A DNA stretch of 64,000 bases from contig CAJNOJ010000131.1 of assembly GCA_905250025.1 (NCBI GenBank), forward strand, positions 186,001-250,000. The letters run 5' to 3'. This DNA comes from Adineta ricciae. Lineage: Eukaryota; Rotifera; Eurotatoria; Adinetida; Adinetidae. Below are positions 25,725-39,000 of this stretch, in pieces. Each line of letters opens with the position of its first letter. Positions within the stretch are counted from its first letter, which is position 1. A program made the position numbers and the translations under genes. The notes below the pieces were generated by a model. The model did no database searches and had not been told where the DNA came from. It saw only the letters and a list, made by a program, of their open reading frames with translations.

Positions 25725-26973
25725 TTAATATGAATTGATTTTACTGTGAATCCAGTTGAGATATGTACTTGTACGTGTATAAACCCCCGGATAGTTGGAA
25801 AGAGCACAATCAGCTCCAAAACTAACAACACCAGATAGATACCATTGGCCATTAGTATTATACATCAAAGGACCGCCGCTATCACCTTGACAACTATCTT
25901 TTCCGCCAACATAAGGCATACTAGCACCAATTTGTCGCTGAACATTGAAATATGCCGGGTAAGCTGCTTTGGCTTGCGAATTTGTTACTTGAACAGTCAC
26001 TTGTCGAAGAGCATTGGGTAAGGCACTACCTTTGTGTATTGAACCCCAGCCAGCGACTGTAACTGGCATTGATTCTTGAGGATCCGGTCCTGGCAAGCAA
26101 ACCAAACTAACATAGGCATTCAATTGAACTGGTTGTGCTAAACGAAGAACAGCGATGTCGTGAGCTTGAGTAATCGAATTGTATTGTTCATGCATAAAAA
26201 TACGTGTAACACCGATGTTCTGTGTACGACCGTTGTTCTTATTCGATCGTTCATGTAAACCGGCAATGATACGAAGTTGACTACTACTAGCTGATGTCAA
26301 ACAGTGAGCAGCGGTGAGCACGTGACGGGTATCAATCAATGTTCCACCACAAAAGTGATCACGTACTTGTAATGAAACAATCCATGGCCATGAATGTGGT
26401 ATTGCTTCCACTCCTCCAACAATACGTTGCGTAGCTGGAGTAATAGATTGACGACCGCAAGTGTTAGTTGTCGGTACCAATGGTGTTGTTGTCGGACGAG
26501 GAGTAGCTACTGTGGCGCTAGTTGATTGTCCGATACTTGTCTTCGAACAACAGAAACGTACCCTATAATCTGTACATACTTTCTGTTTGTATCCATCTAC
26601 TTGTTGATTTAAACATAGAAATCCGTCTTTGAGAGTCAAACGAAACAAATCACCAGTTTGCACTGGAGATGCTCCTTTCACGGTTTGCGCCTAGAATCAT
26701 TCTCATTCAACCTAATGACATCAGACAATTTCTTTCACTTACCTCAACAGCAATAGGTGCAGGACACATAAACAAAGGAAAATTTTGTTGCAAATGATTC
26801 GTTACTTCAAAATCACCTTGTGAACTACTTGGATCACTCGAATCGAACCAGGTTGTCCATTGATTATTTCCTGAACAAGTTGACTCAGTGAAACTTGACG
26901 GATCAAATAGACCTTGCGCAAATACGGCAATGTTGAACTGCAGTATCAGTAATATTATTCCGATAGTAAGCAT
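25725..26973 (-). CDS. Secreted trypsin-like serine protease with N-terminal WxxW (Mucin2_WxxW) domain
   Basis: Two minus-strand exons (26743-26973 and 25725-26690) give about 398 residues. I chose the ATG at 26971-26973, which opens a signal peptide (MLTIGIILLILQFNIAVFAQ). The next 90 residues match the cysteine-containing WxxW module of mucins and CILP: WTTWFDSSDPSSSQGDFE, then CPAPIAVE, QTGDLFRL and a closing YRVRFCC. A Thr/Pro/Ser linker follows. The S1A protease starts at RIVGG and has TAAHC (His), DIAVL (Asp) and GDSGGP (Ser), so all three catalytic residues are present. Cleavage before IVGG would activate it. The specificity-pocket residue six before the serine reads as Asp in GGKDSCQGDSGG, which predicts cleavage after Lys/Arg. 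Expected to be secreted; substrate unknown. Confidence 0.93.
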
Positions 26974-29166
26974 TCTGATCAATATTAAAATAGGTGTCAA
27001 AGAAGTCAATTACTGACACTTCTCTTTTTTTTTCAAAAATAAGTAAAACCGAGTGGATATATGTAGTGACTGAAATTGGATCTGTGATCGAAGAAGAAAT
27101 ATTTATGTATTATTTAACTATCGAAAATATTATGAAAGTTGATCCAAGGTCGAACGATATATTTTAAAAGTACGTCCTTAGCATGAATAAAATATCTGAT
27201 TATAAGACAATTAGATCTATTTTATACTTTTCGAAACACCGGATTAGTTTCGCGCGAATAATTTCCTTGTCACGATTGTTGAACATGGAGAAATTAGTTC
27301 AAATCTATTTTCAATAGTCAAATTTTCCACCGGTGTTCAACATTGACCGGATTCTACCTGATTTCTCCACAGAATCACATCTTCGTTCTCAATAATGAAC
27401 TCTTAAACTAAGTTTGGTTAACAAAAGTGTACACAGAGTAAATGCAGATCCGGTGGCAATTACAGACTAATAGTCTGTCTGTGAAATGTATAGCTGTCAT
27501 GGCCAAACGAGAAACGTGATCAATTTATCTTATACGTATATCCTGAATCAATTAAAACCCAAGCAGACGATCATCAGTAATTGACATTTTCATTCCAACT
27601 CATATAGATTTCACCTGAAAGATGTCCAAGTCTCTTTTTTTGTCCCTCGAAATCAATTTCTTCTATAATTATCCGCAATATAGACGACGGTTTATATCAC
27701 AAATGACCTTTGGGAAACGAATCATTCCGATATCTTAATGAACAACCTATAACGTTATATCAAACACATTGCTCTCGCTTATGTGAAGAACTAAAGATAA
27801 TTATTGTCGACGATGCAAATCAAGACGTTAATGAGAGACAAAAATGTTTGGCATGTCGATAATAAAAAAAGAATTTCAATTCCAGGTCGGAATCGCTTGG
27901 AAGATGAATTTCTCTTTACTTATCAATAGTGACATGTGGGATAATCTAAGTATTACAGAGAAAATCATGTCCAAATGTCGTCTATCAATGATTCTTTGTC
28001 TTTTTCTACCTCAAGGTCTTGCTATTGTTAACATAATTTTGTCTCTGGAAATCTTCATCATTATGAAAAAAAACCTAACTTGATCAAACAAGAGAGAAGA
28101 CAAGAATCAAGCGAGATATCTATCGCAATCAGGATTTTCCTCGTCATATTATTATTAATAGCTATTCTCTTGTCGCATGAATATCCAGCTTGTCTCATAC
28201 ATATAAGTATTAGTCGAAGAGAAGAGAAGAGAAATCGACATATACAAAGGTGAACAAATCTCTATTCATTTCATTATTCATCTTGTTGTGATCTCATTCA
28301 CATACACACAGTCGGTAAGTCATCTCTTGCGTGTTGATAGCTTTAAAGTTAATTATTGTGATTGAAAACGAATGTATGAAGCATGATTGAACAAGAAGAT
28401 GAACATTTCGTCTTTGCGATTGGAAAAATAAAAGGGTGTGAAATTGCGCTTTCGTAAAGCTGAGAATGAACAAGTCAACAATCAAAATAGAAATGTGCGA
28501 AGCGATGAAAGACAATGAATTGAGTTGAGATGATATATAGATGAAATCAGATTAATATGTAAATGAGTATGTGAACTTTTGTCTAATGTTATTCTTTCCT
28601 TGGAACTGAAGTTTTCTTTTCTATGTCGTAATGATGAGTAAATCAGTCTTTTCTTCTTCTTTCTCGTTGTCTTGGACAAATCGAGTTGTTGTTTATTTTC
28701 ATCTCGAGGCACGTTCGTTGCGATTTCATCTCTTGAAGGTAAGTATGTGATATCGACTCTAAACGATGTAGATATATCATTAAGCTGTTCTTCGTTATGA
28801 TAGATGTGCATGTCAAAAAGAACAAACTTGAGTTGAGACAAAAAAAAAGGTGTTAACATTTTGTTGATTGTTCACGTATAACATTCGGAAAAGATGAAAA
28901 AAGGTGATAATCAAATAGAATTTCGACGTAATCTTTGTTTTCTGGTGACACATCGAAGTGAAACAAAAGAAAGAAATGACCGATCGATTCGATTAGTATG
29001 CAGTGTTAGCCTTGACTAAATATACAATTGTTTTGTTATATCTCTACCGCCCATATTCAGTTGACGATCGGCATCTGTCTTTATATGATCGATGTACATC
29101 AGATTAGAACGAACAGCTCGTTCATATCATATCATATCATATCTTTTGGATTTCTTTGTAGAATAA
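26974..29166. other. Intergenic, divergent promoters of protease and Wnt
   Basis: About 2.2 kb with no supported gene. Probable promoter region shared by two genes transcribed away from each other. A short frame near 27844-28083 has no recognisable features. A CATAT pentamer repeat lies at about 29121-29142, just before the Wnt acceptor. Confidence 0.4.
29121..29144 (+). repeat. Short CATAT microsatellite
   Basis: Four to five consecutive copies of a five-base CATAT unit lie about 20 bases upstream of the acceptor-like TTTGTAG that precedes the Wnt start codon. Confidence 0.7.
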
Positions 29167-30678
29167 ATGATGAAGAGAATTCTTCTATTGTACGCTTTGT
29201 TTTACTCATGTCAACTGATCGATGGCAAGATTAAACATAATCTTTGGTGGTAAGTTGGATACTTGAATGAACATAGTGGAAAACAAATGAATTTTGTTTT
29301 AGGAATATTGGTCTTGAAGGGCACAATGAGAATCTTTTATCGACTTATTCGTTTTTGAATTCGGCAAATCGATATGAAATCAATGAAGATTCATCACAAT
29401 ACTGTCAATCAACATTGAGAAGTTTAACAACTGGACAAAAACAAATTTGTTTGCTGCATGCTGACCATATGCCGATTGTTATTCAAGGTACATTTTTTCT
29501 CACCCAAAAAATTCAGTCCTTGATGATTTCATTAACATAGGTGCGAGTAAAAGTATTGAAGAATGTCAACATCAATTTCAAGATCGCCATTGGAATTGTT
29601 CAACAACACGGGACGGATCTGTATTCGGACCAGTTGCTGATCATGGTAAACCAGCAAACGTTACCGGAAAAAGTTTTTTTCTTCTATAACTGATCTTTGT
29701 AGCAAACCGAGAAACCGCGTTGACCCATGCAATGTTTTCAGCTGGAATTACATATGCGGTCAGTCGAGCATGTAAACAAGGCTTTCTGAAATCTTGTTCG
29801 TGCAGTCGAACGGCTCGACCAAAGAACTTACCACGGGAATGGTCATGGGGAGGGTTTGTCGTTCGAAAGTAGTTCTTCGTTGACACTTTTTAATATTTGG
29901 AATAGATGTGGGGATAATATTGATTATGGATATCGATTTAGTCGAGATTTTGTTGATACACCAGAAAAAGAAATCGATTCTGGTGTTTCGTACAATCCAT
30001 TTATGAATGTGAATCAAACAAGTTATGGAGGAAGACGACAGAAACTAGTACGACGTGGACGAATACGACGACAAATGAATATACATAACAATGAAGTCGG
30101 ACGACGAGTATGACCTTGAAGAAAATAACCTTTTTTTTTATGAAATGTCTTTAACTTAGGCCGTTTATCGACTAACAAAAGTTGTATGCAAATGTCATGG
30201 TGTGAGTGGCTCCTGTAGGTAAGGGATAGTTCGGCCTTTGCAGGCGAAAAGGAAATGATAACTTGTTCACTCTCATAGTCTTCGAACATGTTACCAGCAA
30301 TTGCCAACGTTTCGTGAAGTAGCTGCGTACTTAAAAGAAAAATATGATAGCGCTGTGGAAGTTCGTTATCAGCGACGTTTAGGAGAACTACGTTCACGTG
30401 ATCGACGATTCGTTGGACCAACAAAAGACGATTTAATCTACTTTGAAGAATCGAATTTCTGTGAATATAATCCTCGAATCGGCTCATTGGGTACAAAAGA
30501 TCGTCCGTGTAATCGAACGAGTCAAGGACCTGACGGTTGTGCGACGATGTGCTGTGGACGAGGTTATAATACAATCCGAAAATATGTTCAAGAAACGTGC
30601 AATTGTAAATTTGTTTGGTGTTGCTCTGTACATTGCGAAACATGTCATAAACTTATGGAAATTCATGTGTGCAAATAG
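29167..30678 (+). CDS. Wnt: Wnt family secreted ligand (Wnt5-like)
   Basis: Seven exons join in phase (29167-29249, 29303-29487, 29541-29645, 29703-29853, 29906-30107, 30160-30218, 30279-30678), about 394 residues. The start MMKRILLLYALFYSC is a signal peptide. Family hallmarks are HWNCST, WSWGGCGDNIDYGYRFS, the acylation motif CKCHGVSGSC (the Ser in HGVSGSC receives palmitoleate from Porcupine), and the Cys-rich C-terminus with CCGRGYNTI and CNCKFVWCC. The GDNIDYGYRF wording and gene structure recall Wnt5, but subfamily was not tested. Wnt proteins bind Frizzled and co-receptors to control polarity and patterning. A basic insert lies before the NNEVGRR stretch. An acceptor-like TTTGTAG (AG at 29160-29161) sits six bases before the start. 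AATAAA lies near 30820. Confidence 0.95.
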
Positions 30679-32088
30679 ATTATTTGGCAGATGTTTTAGT
30701 TATAAGTGTGACTTTGTTTTCTGTCCGTTTGTTATTATGATTATTTTAATATCTGAACTTTTTCGAACTAATTCATGTATGATTATTCATTGGTAAACAT
30801 TATTCTTCACTTTTTGATAATAAAATTACCTTTGTCGTACCGTTTGGTTTCTTCTTCTGTCAGAGTTTCTACTCATTTCGACATTTTGATCCATGGGGAC
30901 ATCTCGTAACGGTAATATAAACTATTCAGACTCGAAAGTATCTTTCCTTTACTGATATCTGTCAACTCCCTGCGGAGTCGTAAACTTTCTCATGGCAAAA
31001 AGCATCTCACCGGATTGTATTTATTCTTTCTTCGTCATTCAACGAGAAAATAATCTCTTGTACATTCCATGAACATCATGCCAATGGATAAACGAGCGAC
31101 TGTTAGAAGCGATGTCGGTCGCGGATGTTTGTGATATAAACCATCGATATCTATGACGAGCAGTGCCAGTTTGGAATAAGAAAAACAGAGAACAACTTTC
31201 GGGTGTGTGATGGTAATCATCATTGCATACCGACACTTATATGCTTCATTACCAACGTTATCAATGACTCGAATGGAATAATATATGAAGCTGTCTTTCT
31301 GTTCTATTAACACTCTAGTCAATTAATATCGTTGATTGCACGGTTATCATGTAGTCTGTATCAATTATCAACACGAGAAACCGTTCGATTAATTAACGCG
31401 AATTAGATATAAGAAAACAGTTCGTGTAACGTGCGCATAAATTCCTATTGATATCGATCGAGGGAACATATCTAATTATGTTTCATGTAAATATAAACAT
31501 CATAACATACGTTTTACTTTCTATATAAATCTTAACTGAAACTATGGTCTAATGTTTATATCGACAATAATGTTTCGAACAGATGAGAATGATCAACGAG
31601 TATGTGTAACATCAAACATCCATCTATGTTAGACTATTATGTTTGATTTGAGCCAAAATTGGCGAAGAAACTTTCGGTGAGACAATTTTCCGATTAACTA
31701 ATTTTCTAAGTGAATAACTTGTTATTATCTCTGACAAACAACATTTTGACTAATTCTTTTGTCATAAATGTCATGTGAAAAGACTTTTCACAGCAGGCGG
31801 ACAATATAATAATTTTAAATTCTAGCAACAAGATTATCAAGAAGAAGAGTATTTTCATTAGTAATAGGTTAACTGAGTACGAACATATCTCACGATACTC
31901 TTGAGAAGAAGCGTAACCGTTGGAAGGAAAATACTTGTACTCTTAAAACAACTGTTATATGACATGACTGATTAGCAACTGTGTACAAATAACTAATCTG
32001 GCTTGATTCAATTAGATGTAGACGGTTGGAAAATACATTACGAACAAATCATTTGATAGAAACCTATAAAAAAACCAAAGCGGTTATC

Positions 32089-32098
32089 CTATAAATAA
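32089..32098 (+). promoter_or_regulatory. MEF2-like site upstream of myosin
   Basis: CTATAAATAA fits YTAWWWWTAR, the binding consensus of the muscle regulator MEF2. It lies about 0.8 kb ahead of the myosin TATA box. AT-rich DNA gives many chance matches, so confidence is low. Confidence 0.3.
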
Positions 32099-32183
32099 AC
32101 TCTGACTTCATTCGCGTACATTTTTGGACAAGAGACATTGAATGTTGTGCAGACTGGTTCTCTCTGCCGATCCGTTGTTTTGT

Positions 32184-32193
32184 TTATTTATAA
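32184..32193 (+). promoter_or_regulatory. Second MEF2-like site upstream of myosin
   Basis: TTATTTATAA also fits YTAWWWWTAR and lies about 90 bases from the first candidate. Paired MEF2 sites are common near muscle genes, but function here is untested. Confidence 0.3.
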
Positions 32194-32639
32194 AGAAGAT
32201 AAATTAGGTTAAGATTTGCCTATGCTTTAGATTTATTTCTCATTTCAAGGCTAGATAGATTGATGATTTGTATGAAAGGAGAAAATAAGCCATATCAATA
32301 ATAGATATTCCTTTCTCAATCGAACTAAACAAACTGGTAATATTGCATTTACATGCATCTAATAATGGATCATTGGAAACAGACAGATATGTAATCATTC
32401 TCTTCTGTTCGCATCTTTGCTTATACTAGATCAATGTACAATGTATACACACACGAAGTAAGAACAACATTAGAGATGAGAGACACCCGTAGAATTCTTC
32501 CGCTACATGTCATATGCACTTCCATAAATATCTGTCAGTGAATCTTTTCTTTCTTCGTGCCTCTTGCTTAGCTCAATATCTTAATGGCACGTACACGTAG
32601 TTTGGAAGTTATTACTACCAGTGGTCGTTGTCGGAATGA

Positions 32640-32700
32640 ATGAAGAGAAAGAGAGAGAGGGAGAGAGAGAGAGGGAGGAGGCGGGGGAGAAAGAAAGCAG
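32640..32700 (+). repeat. GA-rich low-complexity tract
   Basis: A run of GA and GGGA units, purine-only for long stretches, about 200 bases upstream of the myosin TATA box. GA tracts near promoters can keep chromatin open, though here this is only a possibility. Confidence 0.6.
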
Positions 32701-32904
32701 AAGTGAATATCATAGTTCGTCCGAGAACATTTGCCAATTTTGGAGATGTCTTCGTTTGGATTCGACCAACCATTTGTAGAATTTAGCTATAATCTGCTAT
32801 CCAAAGAGAGGGAGAAGAGAAAAGGGGAATAGGGGAGAAGAAATCAGATCTATTTCTTGTCGACACTCTTTTTTTCCTTAGACGACAAAAAGAAAAACAG
32901 AGAG

Positions 32905-32913
32905 TATATATAA
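32905..32913 (+). promoter_or_regulatory. TATA box of the myosin heavy chain gene
   Basis: TATATATAA is followed 20-30 bases on by an initiator-like TCAGACAG. A 5' UTR exon then ends in TTATCAG with a GTAGAG donor near 32986. The intron ends at TGATTTTAG near 33038, and the coding start follows at 33065. So this gene appears to use a normal promoter and cis-spliced leader. Confidence 0.6.
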
Positions 32914-33064
32914 CCAGTTGTTATTCAATCAGACAGTTGTTTAACACAAAACACGATTAGACGAGCGCATCTCACTCATTATCAGGTAGAGATAAACACC
33001 ACTGAGAATTTGTTTATTGAAGTAACTCTTGATTTTAGATTTCATTGTGTTGAATTGATTCATC

Positions 33065-36000
33065 ATGTCGATCGAAGGGTAATGAACTGAACGAAACCGC
33101 GATGTTGATGCATAAAAAGTCTGTTATTTTCAGTGTTATTTATGATCCTAATGATCCGGAATTGAAAGAGTCAATGAAATATTTGGCTCTTCCAACGGAA
33201 GAACGTATTAAACTTCAAGCTCAACCTTTTGATGGTAAAAAGCAATGTTGGATTCCTGATGCAAAGGAATCATTCGTTGCTGCTGAAATTACCGCTACAA
33301 AAGGTGACGAAGTAACGGCTAAAACTGATAAAGGAGAGGTTTGTAAAATCAAAGGGAAGCTTGGAAGAGTCATTCTGAAAACGAATATTTCAGACCGTCA
33401 CATTGAAAAAAGACGATGTTCAGCAAATGAATCCACCGAAATTCACTTGCTGTGACGATATGGCTAATTTGACATATTTGAACGACGCTTCCGTCTTGCA
33501 TAACTTACGTGATCGTTATCAACGTTGGCTTATCTACGTAAAGATCCCATTTTCTATCTCTTTCTCAAATTCTCGCTTCGAATCTTTAGACTTATTCAGG
33601 TTTATTCTGTGTCGCCATCAATCCGTACAAGCGATTACCGATTTATACAATGAAAGTGGTTCTGATGTATCGTGGAAAGAAGCGTACAGAAGTGCCACCG
33701 CATTTATATGCAATTTCTGACAATGCATATTCGAATATGCTTCGCGGTAAGAAATGAATCGATTGATTTTTAATCTAAACATGATTTTTTTGTTCCGAGA
33801 ATGTTCATCATTATACACTCTCATGTAAATACACATCTAATCATAGAACCATATGAAACAACAGAAAATTTATTGACATTTTCTTTGATTACGACGTCGT
33901 ATCGATCTATCTCTTGACGAGTTCGTTTACACAGAATGTGTAGGAAGTAGTAACAGCAGAGTTATCCACTATCAATTAATAATAACGTCAAAAAAAGCGA
34001 GAAGAGCGAACATGAGAAAACGACATTCCTCAAATGATCAAACACGCAACTGTTTCTTTCACTTGTATTAGAAGAGAAGTAATCAGAAATGCTCAGACGT
34101 TATCTGTTGTTTGCAAAAGAAGACAAACTAATTATCTCAAAGATCAAGATTGTTGATGAAATATCGAAGCAAACGATTTGATTGATTATGTAATTAAAAT
34201 CGAACTAATTTTATTTCCATTTGCTGTTTAGAACGAGAAAATCAATCGATGTTGATCACAGGAGAGTCAGGTGCTGGAAAAACGGAAAACACCAAGAAAG
34301 TCATTCAATATTTCGCTTTGGTTGCCGCTGCCGGGGCAAAGAAAGAGGAGGGCAAGGTAATGTATTGAGATCATCTCTTCATTCGCTGCATTTCTTCATT
34401 TCCCATCAAACAATATAATTTCTCTTTCAAGAAAACTATGACCCTTGAAGATCAAATTGTTTCGGCTAGTAAGTGCGAGTTTATTTCCCTCGATGGAATA
34501 ATCTATTCATCAAAGAATACATACAAATGATGTATTTCTACCAATAATAGATCCCGTACTCGAGGCCTATGGTAATGCAAAGACTACGAGAAACAATAAT
34601 TCTTCTCGATTCGTAAGTTGCGATTCATGAGAGAATCGCAGCACGATGTAGAAACCCTGATTTGATCGACATACATACACCTTCTCCATTCCACTGATTT
34701 TCTCCCTTTTAAGCACATTTACACCTCACCGAAATGCATGCGAACCTTGTTGTTTCCTCCTAATAGAAAACCATGACTCTTGAAGACCAAATTGTTCAAT
34801 CCAACCCTGTACTCGAGGCGTTTGGCAATGCTAAAACGTCTCGAAATAATAATTCTTCTCGATTCGTAAGTTATAAAAATCGAGAATTATTCGCATGTTT
34901 GCCTGTGACTAATGCATGTATGAGTTTGTTTGAGAAAAAAGAAACAAACATTTTGTCTGGTATTTGTCCGATTTCCTAGGGTAAATTTATTCGTATTCAC
35001 TTTGGCAGTTCAGGAAAGATCGCTGGCGCTGATATTGAAGTTTATTTACTCGAAAAAGCTCGTGTTATCTTTCAGGTAAGATCGAAGATTTTCTTAAAGA
35101 TTAAATTAACTCGATATTCCTTCTTCTTTCAGCAACCGGGTATGGAATTTCATTTCTCATTTGAATTCTAATCAAGACCTTCAACTTTTAGCTGAACGTA
35201 ACTATCACATTTTCTACCAGTTGTGTTCCAATGCTTTTCCTGAGTATCACAGTAAGATTTTGATAGACACTCATCGCAGAAGAAAATTCATCTGTTTAAT
35301 TCTTCTCTTCAGAGGAATGTCTTATCGAGGGTAATCCAGGCAAATATCATTATGTATCACAAGGCATGCTCACAATTGATAATGTTGATGATGCTGAGGA
35401 AATGAGAATCACGGATGAAGCATTCGATGTTCTCGGTTTTACGAAGGTTTGTCTGGAATAATCCGATTGAAAATTTACATGATTTTTTTTAATCATAGGA
35501 CGAAAAATTGAATATGTACAAAGGTACAGCAGCTATAATGCACTTTGGTAACTCTCAATGGAAACAGCGACCGCGAGAAGAACAAGCTGAGGCTGAAGGC
35601 ACAGAAGAATGTGAAAAAGTCGCACATCTTCTTGGAATTGAAGCAGCAGAACTTATCAAAGGTCTACTTAAACCACGTATCAAAGTAAAGTGTCACTTCG
35701 GTCACTGATGATTTTTCTGAAAACATGCTCGATTTCGATTTAGGTTGGCAATGAATATGTCAACAAAGGTCAAAATAAAGATCAAGTTCTTAATTCAATT
35801 GGTGCACTCTCCAAATCTGTATGTCACAAAATTCATCCGTGATTTGTATATTGCGTGTTCGTTGTAGATCTACTCACGTATGTTCAATTGGTTAGTCGAG
35901 CGAGTTAACGTCACGCTCGATGTGAAAGCTAAACGACAATATTTTATTGGTGTACTTGATATTGCTGGTTTCGAAATTTTCGAAGTAAGGTTTGATATCG

Positions 36001-39000
36001 TTGAATTTCGTCTCGAGATGTTCTCTTTTAGTACAATGGTTTCGAACAATTATGTATTAATTATACCAATGAACGTCTTCAACAGTTCTTCAATCATCAT
36101 ATGTTCGTCTTGGAACAAGAAGAATACAAGAAAGAAGGAATTCAATGGGAATTTATTGATTTCGGTATGGATTTACAAGCGTGTATTGATCTTATTGAAA
36201 AAGTAGGACATCGCCTTTGGAAGTTTTCATTTGATTCAAGAGAGACTTTTAGCCGATGGGTATTCTGTCCATTCTTGAGGAAGAATGTATCGTACCCAAA
36301 GCAACAGATAAGACATTTGTTGAAAAACTTTATAATAATCATTTGGGTAAACATCCACAATTCGGTAAACCCAAACCATCGAAAGGCAAAGCTGAAGCAC
36401 ACTTTGAAATCCATCATTATGCTGGTTCAGTGCCATACACCGCCACAGGCTGGCTTGAAAAGAACAAGGATCCTATCAACACAACGGTGTATGTTACGGA
36501 AAACCGAGCGGAACGCACTAATTATTGCTTTCTCGATTTCTTTTCAGTGCTGGTCTCTTCGCCAAGTCGAAGAATGCTATGTTAAGTCATCTTTATGCCG
36601 ATGTCGCTGAGGAAGAAGGCGGTGGTAGCAAAGCCGGAGTGAAGAAGAAGGGTGGCAGTATGCAAACCATCTCAGCTACACATCGAGTAAGCTCAGCCGA
36701 GGTTCTGTTTCGTGAATAATCGATTGGAATTTAAGGAACAATTGAACAAATTGATGACGAACTTGAAACAAACGCATCCTCATTTTGTTCGCTGTATTAT
36801 TCCAAATGAAGTGAAAACTGGAGGCATTCTCGACTCACACTTGGTTCTCCATCAGCTTCATTGTAACGGTGTTCTCGAAGGCATCCGTATCTGTCGCAAA
36901 GGCTTTCCTAATCGTATGATCTACTCGGAATTCAAACAACGCTATTCCATTTTGGCACCCAATGCTATTCCAAAAGGTTTTGTTGACGCGAAAAAAGCAA
37001 CGGAAAACATTCTCAAAGATGTCCAACTATCCGATGAATTGTACCGATTGGGAACAACGAAAGTGTTCTTCAAAGCAGGTGTCTTAGGTCAACTTGAAGA
37101 TATGCGTGACCAAGCTCTATCGAAAATCATCGCCACTTTACAAGCGCAAGTTCGCGGTTATATCATGAAGAAAGAATATAAGAAGATGTTAGAAAAGCGC
37201 TTAGCTTTATCAATTTTACAACGAAATTGTCGTAAATATTTGTCGTTGCGCAATTGGCCATGGTGGAAATTGTACACGAAAGTCAAACCCTTGTTATCTG
37301 TTGCACGACAAGAAGAAGAAATGAAGAAACTTGAAGATGAATACAAAGCATTGAAGGAAGCTTTTGAAAAAGAAGAAAAACTACGAAAAGATACCGAAGA
37401 AAACAACGCGAAATTAATCAAAGGTTGACAAATGAATATCATATTCCATCGAAACTCTACTTGTATTTTTCTTTGTAGAAAAGAATGACATGTATTTGCA
37501 ATTGGAAGCTGAACGTGCGAATACTTCTGGCGCTGAAGAACGTCTGACCCGACTGATCACCCAAAAAGCCGATCTCGAACAACAAATCAAAGATATGGAA
37601 GAACGTATCAGCGAAGAAGAAGACGCAACAGCCGAATCCAATGCCAAGCGAAAGAAACTTGAGCATGATATCGATGGTTTGAAGAAAGACATCGATGACA
37701 TGCGATTAAGCTTACAAAAGGCAGAGAATGAATCGAAAACGCGAGATAATCAAATTCATACATTACAAGATGAGATGGCTCGTCAAGATGAAACAATCGC
37801 TAAGATCACGCGTGAACGTAAACGTCTCGAAGAACAAAATACGAAAACGACGGAACAGTTGCAAGCGGAAGAAGATAAAGTGAATCATTTGACTAAATTA
37901 AAGACGAAACTCGAGCAAACTTTGGATGAACTAGAAGACAGTTTAGAACGTGAGAAGAGAAGCCGAGTTGATTTGGACAAATCGAAGCGAAAGTTGGAAA
38001 CCGACGTGAAATCTCTACAAGCAAGTTTGGAAGAGGTCGAACGGGCAAAACGAGAATTAGAAGAAACAGTTAAACGTAAAGATCAAGAAATTCAACAAAT
38101 GGGCGGACGACTCGAGGATGAACAAGGACAAGCGACAAGTCTCGGCAAGAAAATCAAAGAAATGCAAGCACGTATTGAAGAGTTGGAAGAAGAGCTGGAA
38201 AATGAACGGCAATCACGATCGAAGAGCGAAAAGCAGCGTGCGGACTTGGCGCGTGAAATCGATGAGATGAACGATCGATTAGAAGAAGCTGGTGGTGCAA
38301 CGTCGACACAAGTCGAAATGAACAAGAAACGTGAAGGTGAATTGGCCAAACTTCGACGAGATTTAGAAGAAGCCAATCTTCAACATGAGGCCACTGCTGC
38401 CCAATTACGGAAGAAACATCAAGATGCTGTCAGTGAAATGGGGGAACAAATCGATCAGTTGCAGAAACTGAAAAACAAATTGGAAAAAGAAAAACAAAGT
38501 GTCAAATCGGAGTTGGATGATTTACGTTCACAAGTTGAACATTTTCAAAAGGGTAAAACAACGGCAGAGAAACTCTCCAAACAACTCGAACAACAATTGA
38601 ATGATATTCAAATCAAACTTGAAGATAGTCATAAACAAATCAATGATTTCAATGTCCAGAAATCGAAATTAGTCAATGAAAACTCTGATTTACTCAAAAC
38701 TGTCGAAGAATTTGAACATCAAGTTAGTCTCTTACAGAAATCCAAAGTCGTCTTACAACAACAAGCTGACGAAGCCAAACGTGCTTTAGAGGACGAAACA
38801 CGTGGCAAAGGTTCAGTTCGTATGTATCAAAATGATCCATTGACAAAAGACTAAACGAAACATTTACATTTTAGATTCACAAATTCGTAATTTAACAGCT
38901 GATCTCGAGCAAACACGCGAACAACTTGAAGAAGAACAAGAAGGCAAAGCTGAATTTCAAAGACAAGTTGCAAAACTTCAAGCTGAAGTTCATCAATGGA

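Larger units (their letters stand above)
30679..32904. other. Intergenic and upstream control region of muscle myosin
   Basis: No protein-coding gene is supported. Contains the Wnt polyA region, two A/T-rich words that fit the MEF2 consensus YTAWWWWTAR at 32089-32098 and 32184-32193, and a GA-rich tract at 32640-32700 in front of the myosin TATA box. These elements suit a muscle-gene enhancer, but this is pattern-based inference. Confidence 0.4.

Noticed and set aside
26974..27009. Upstream extension of the protease start to 27009
   Set aside because: The first codon there is TTG; the ATG at 26971-26973 gives a normal signal peptide.
27844..28083. 79-codon frame in the protease/Wnt spacer
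   Set aside because: Contains a hydrophobic end but no recognisable family, splice partner or polyA context.
34432..34865. Myosin alternative exons as an assembly duplication
   Set aside because: The two copies differ at several bases and in intron structure, so they are not copies of one contig end.
38092..38376. Antisense open frames inside the myosin rod
   Set aside because: They are shadows of the coiled-coil coding sequence on the other strand (Ser/Arg-rich mirror of Glu/Lys codons).
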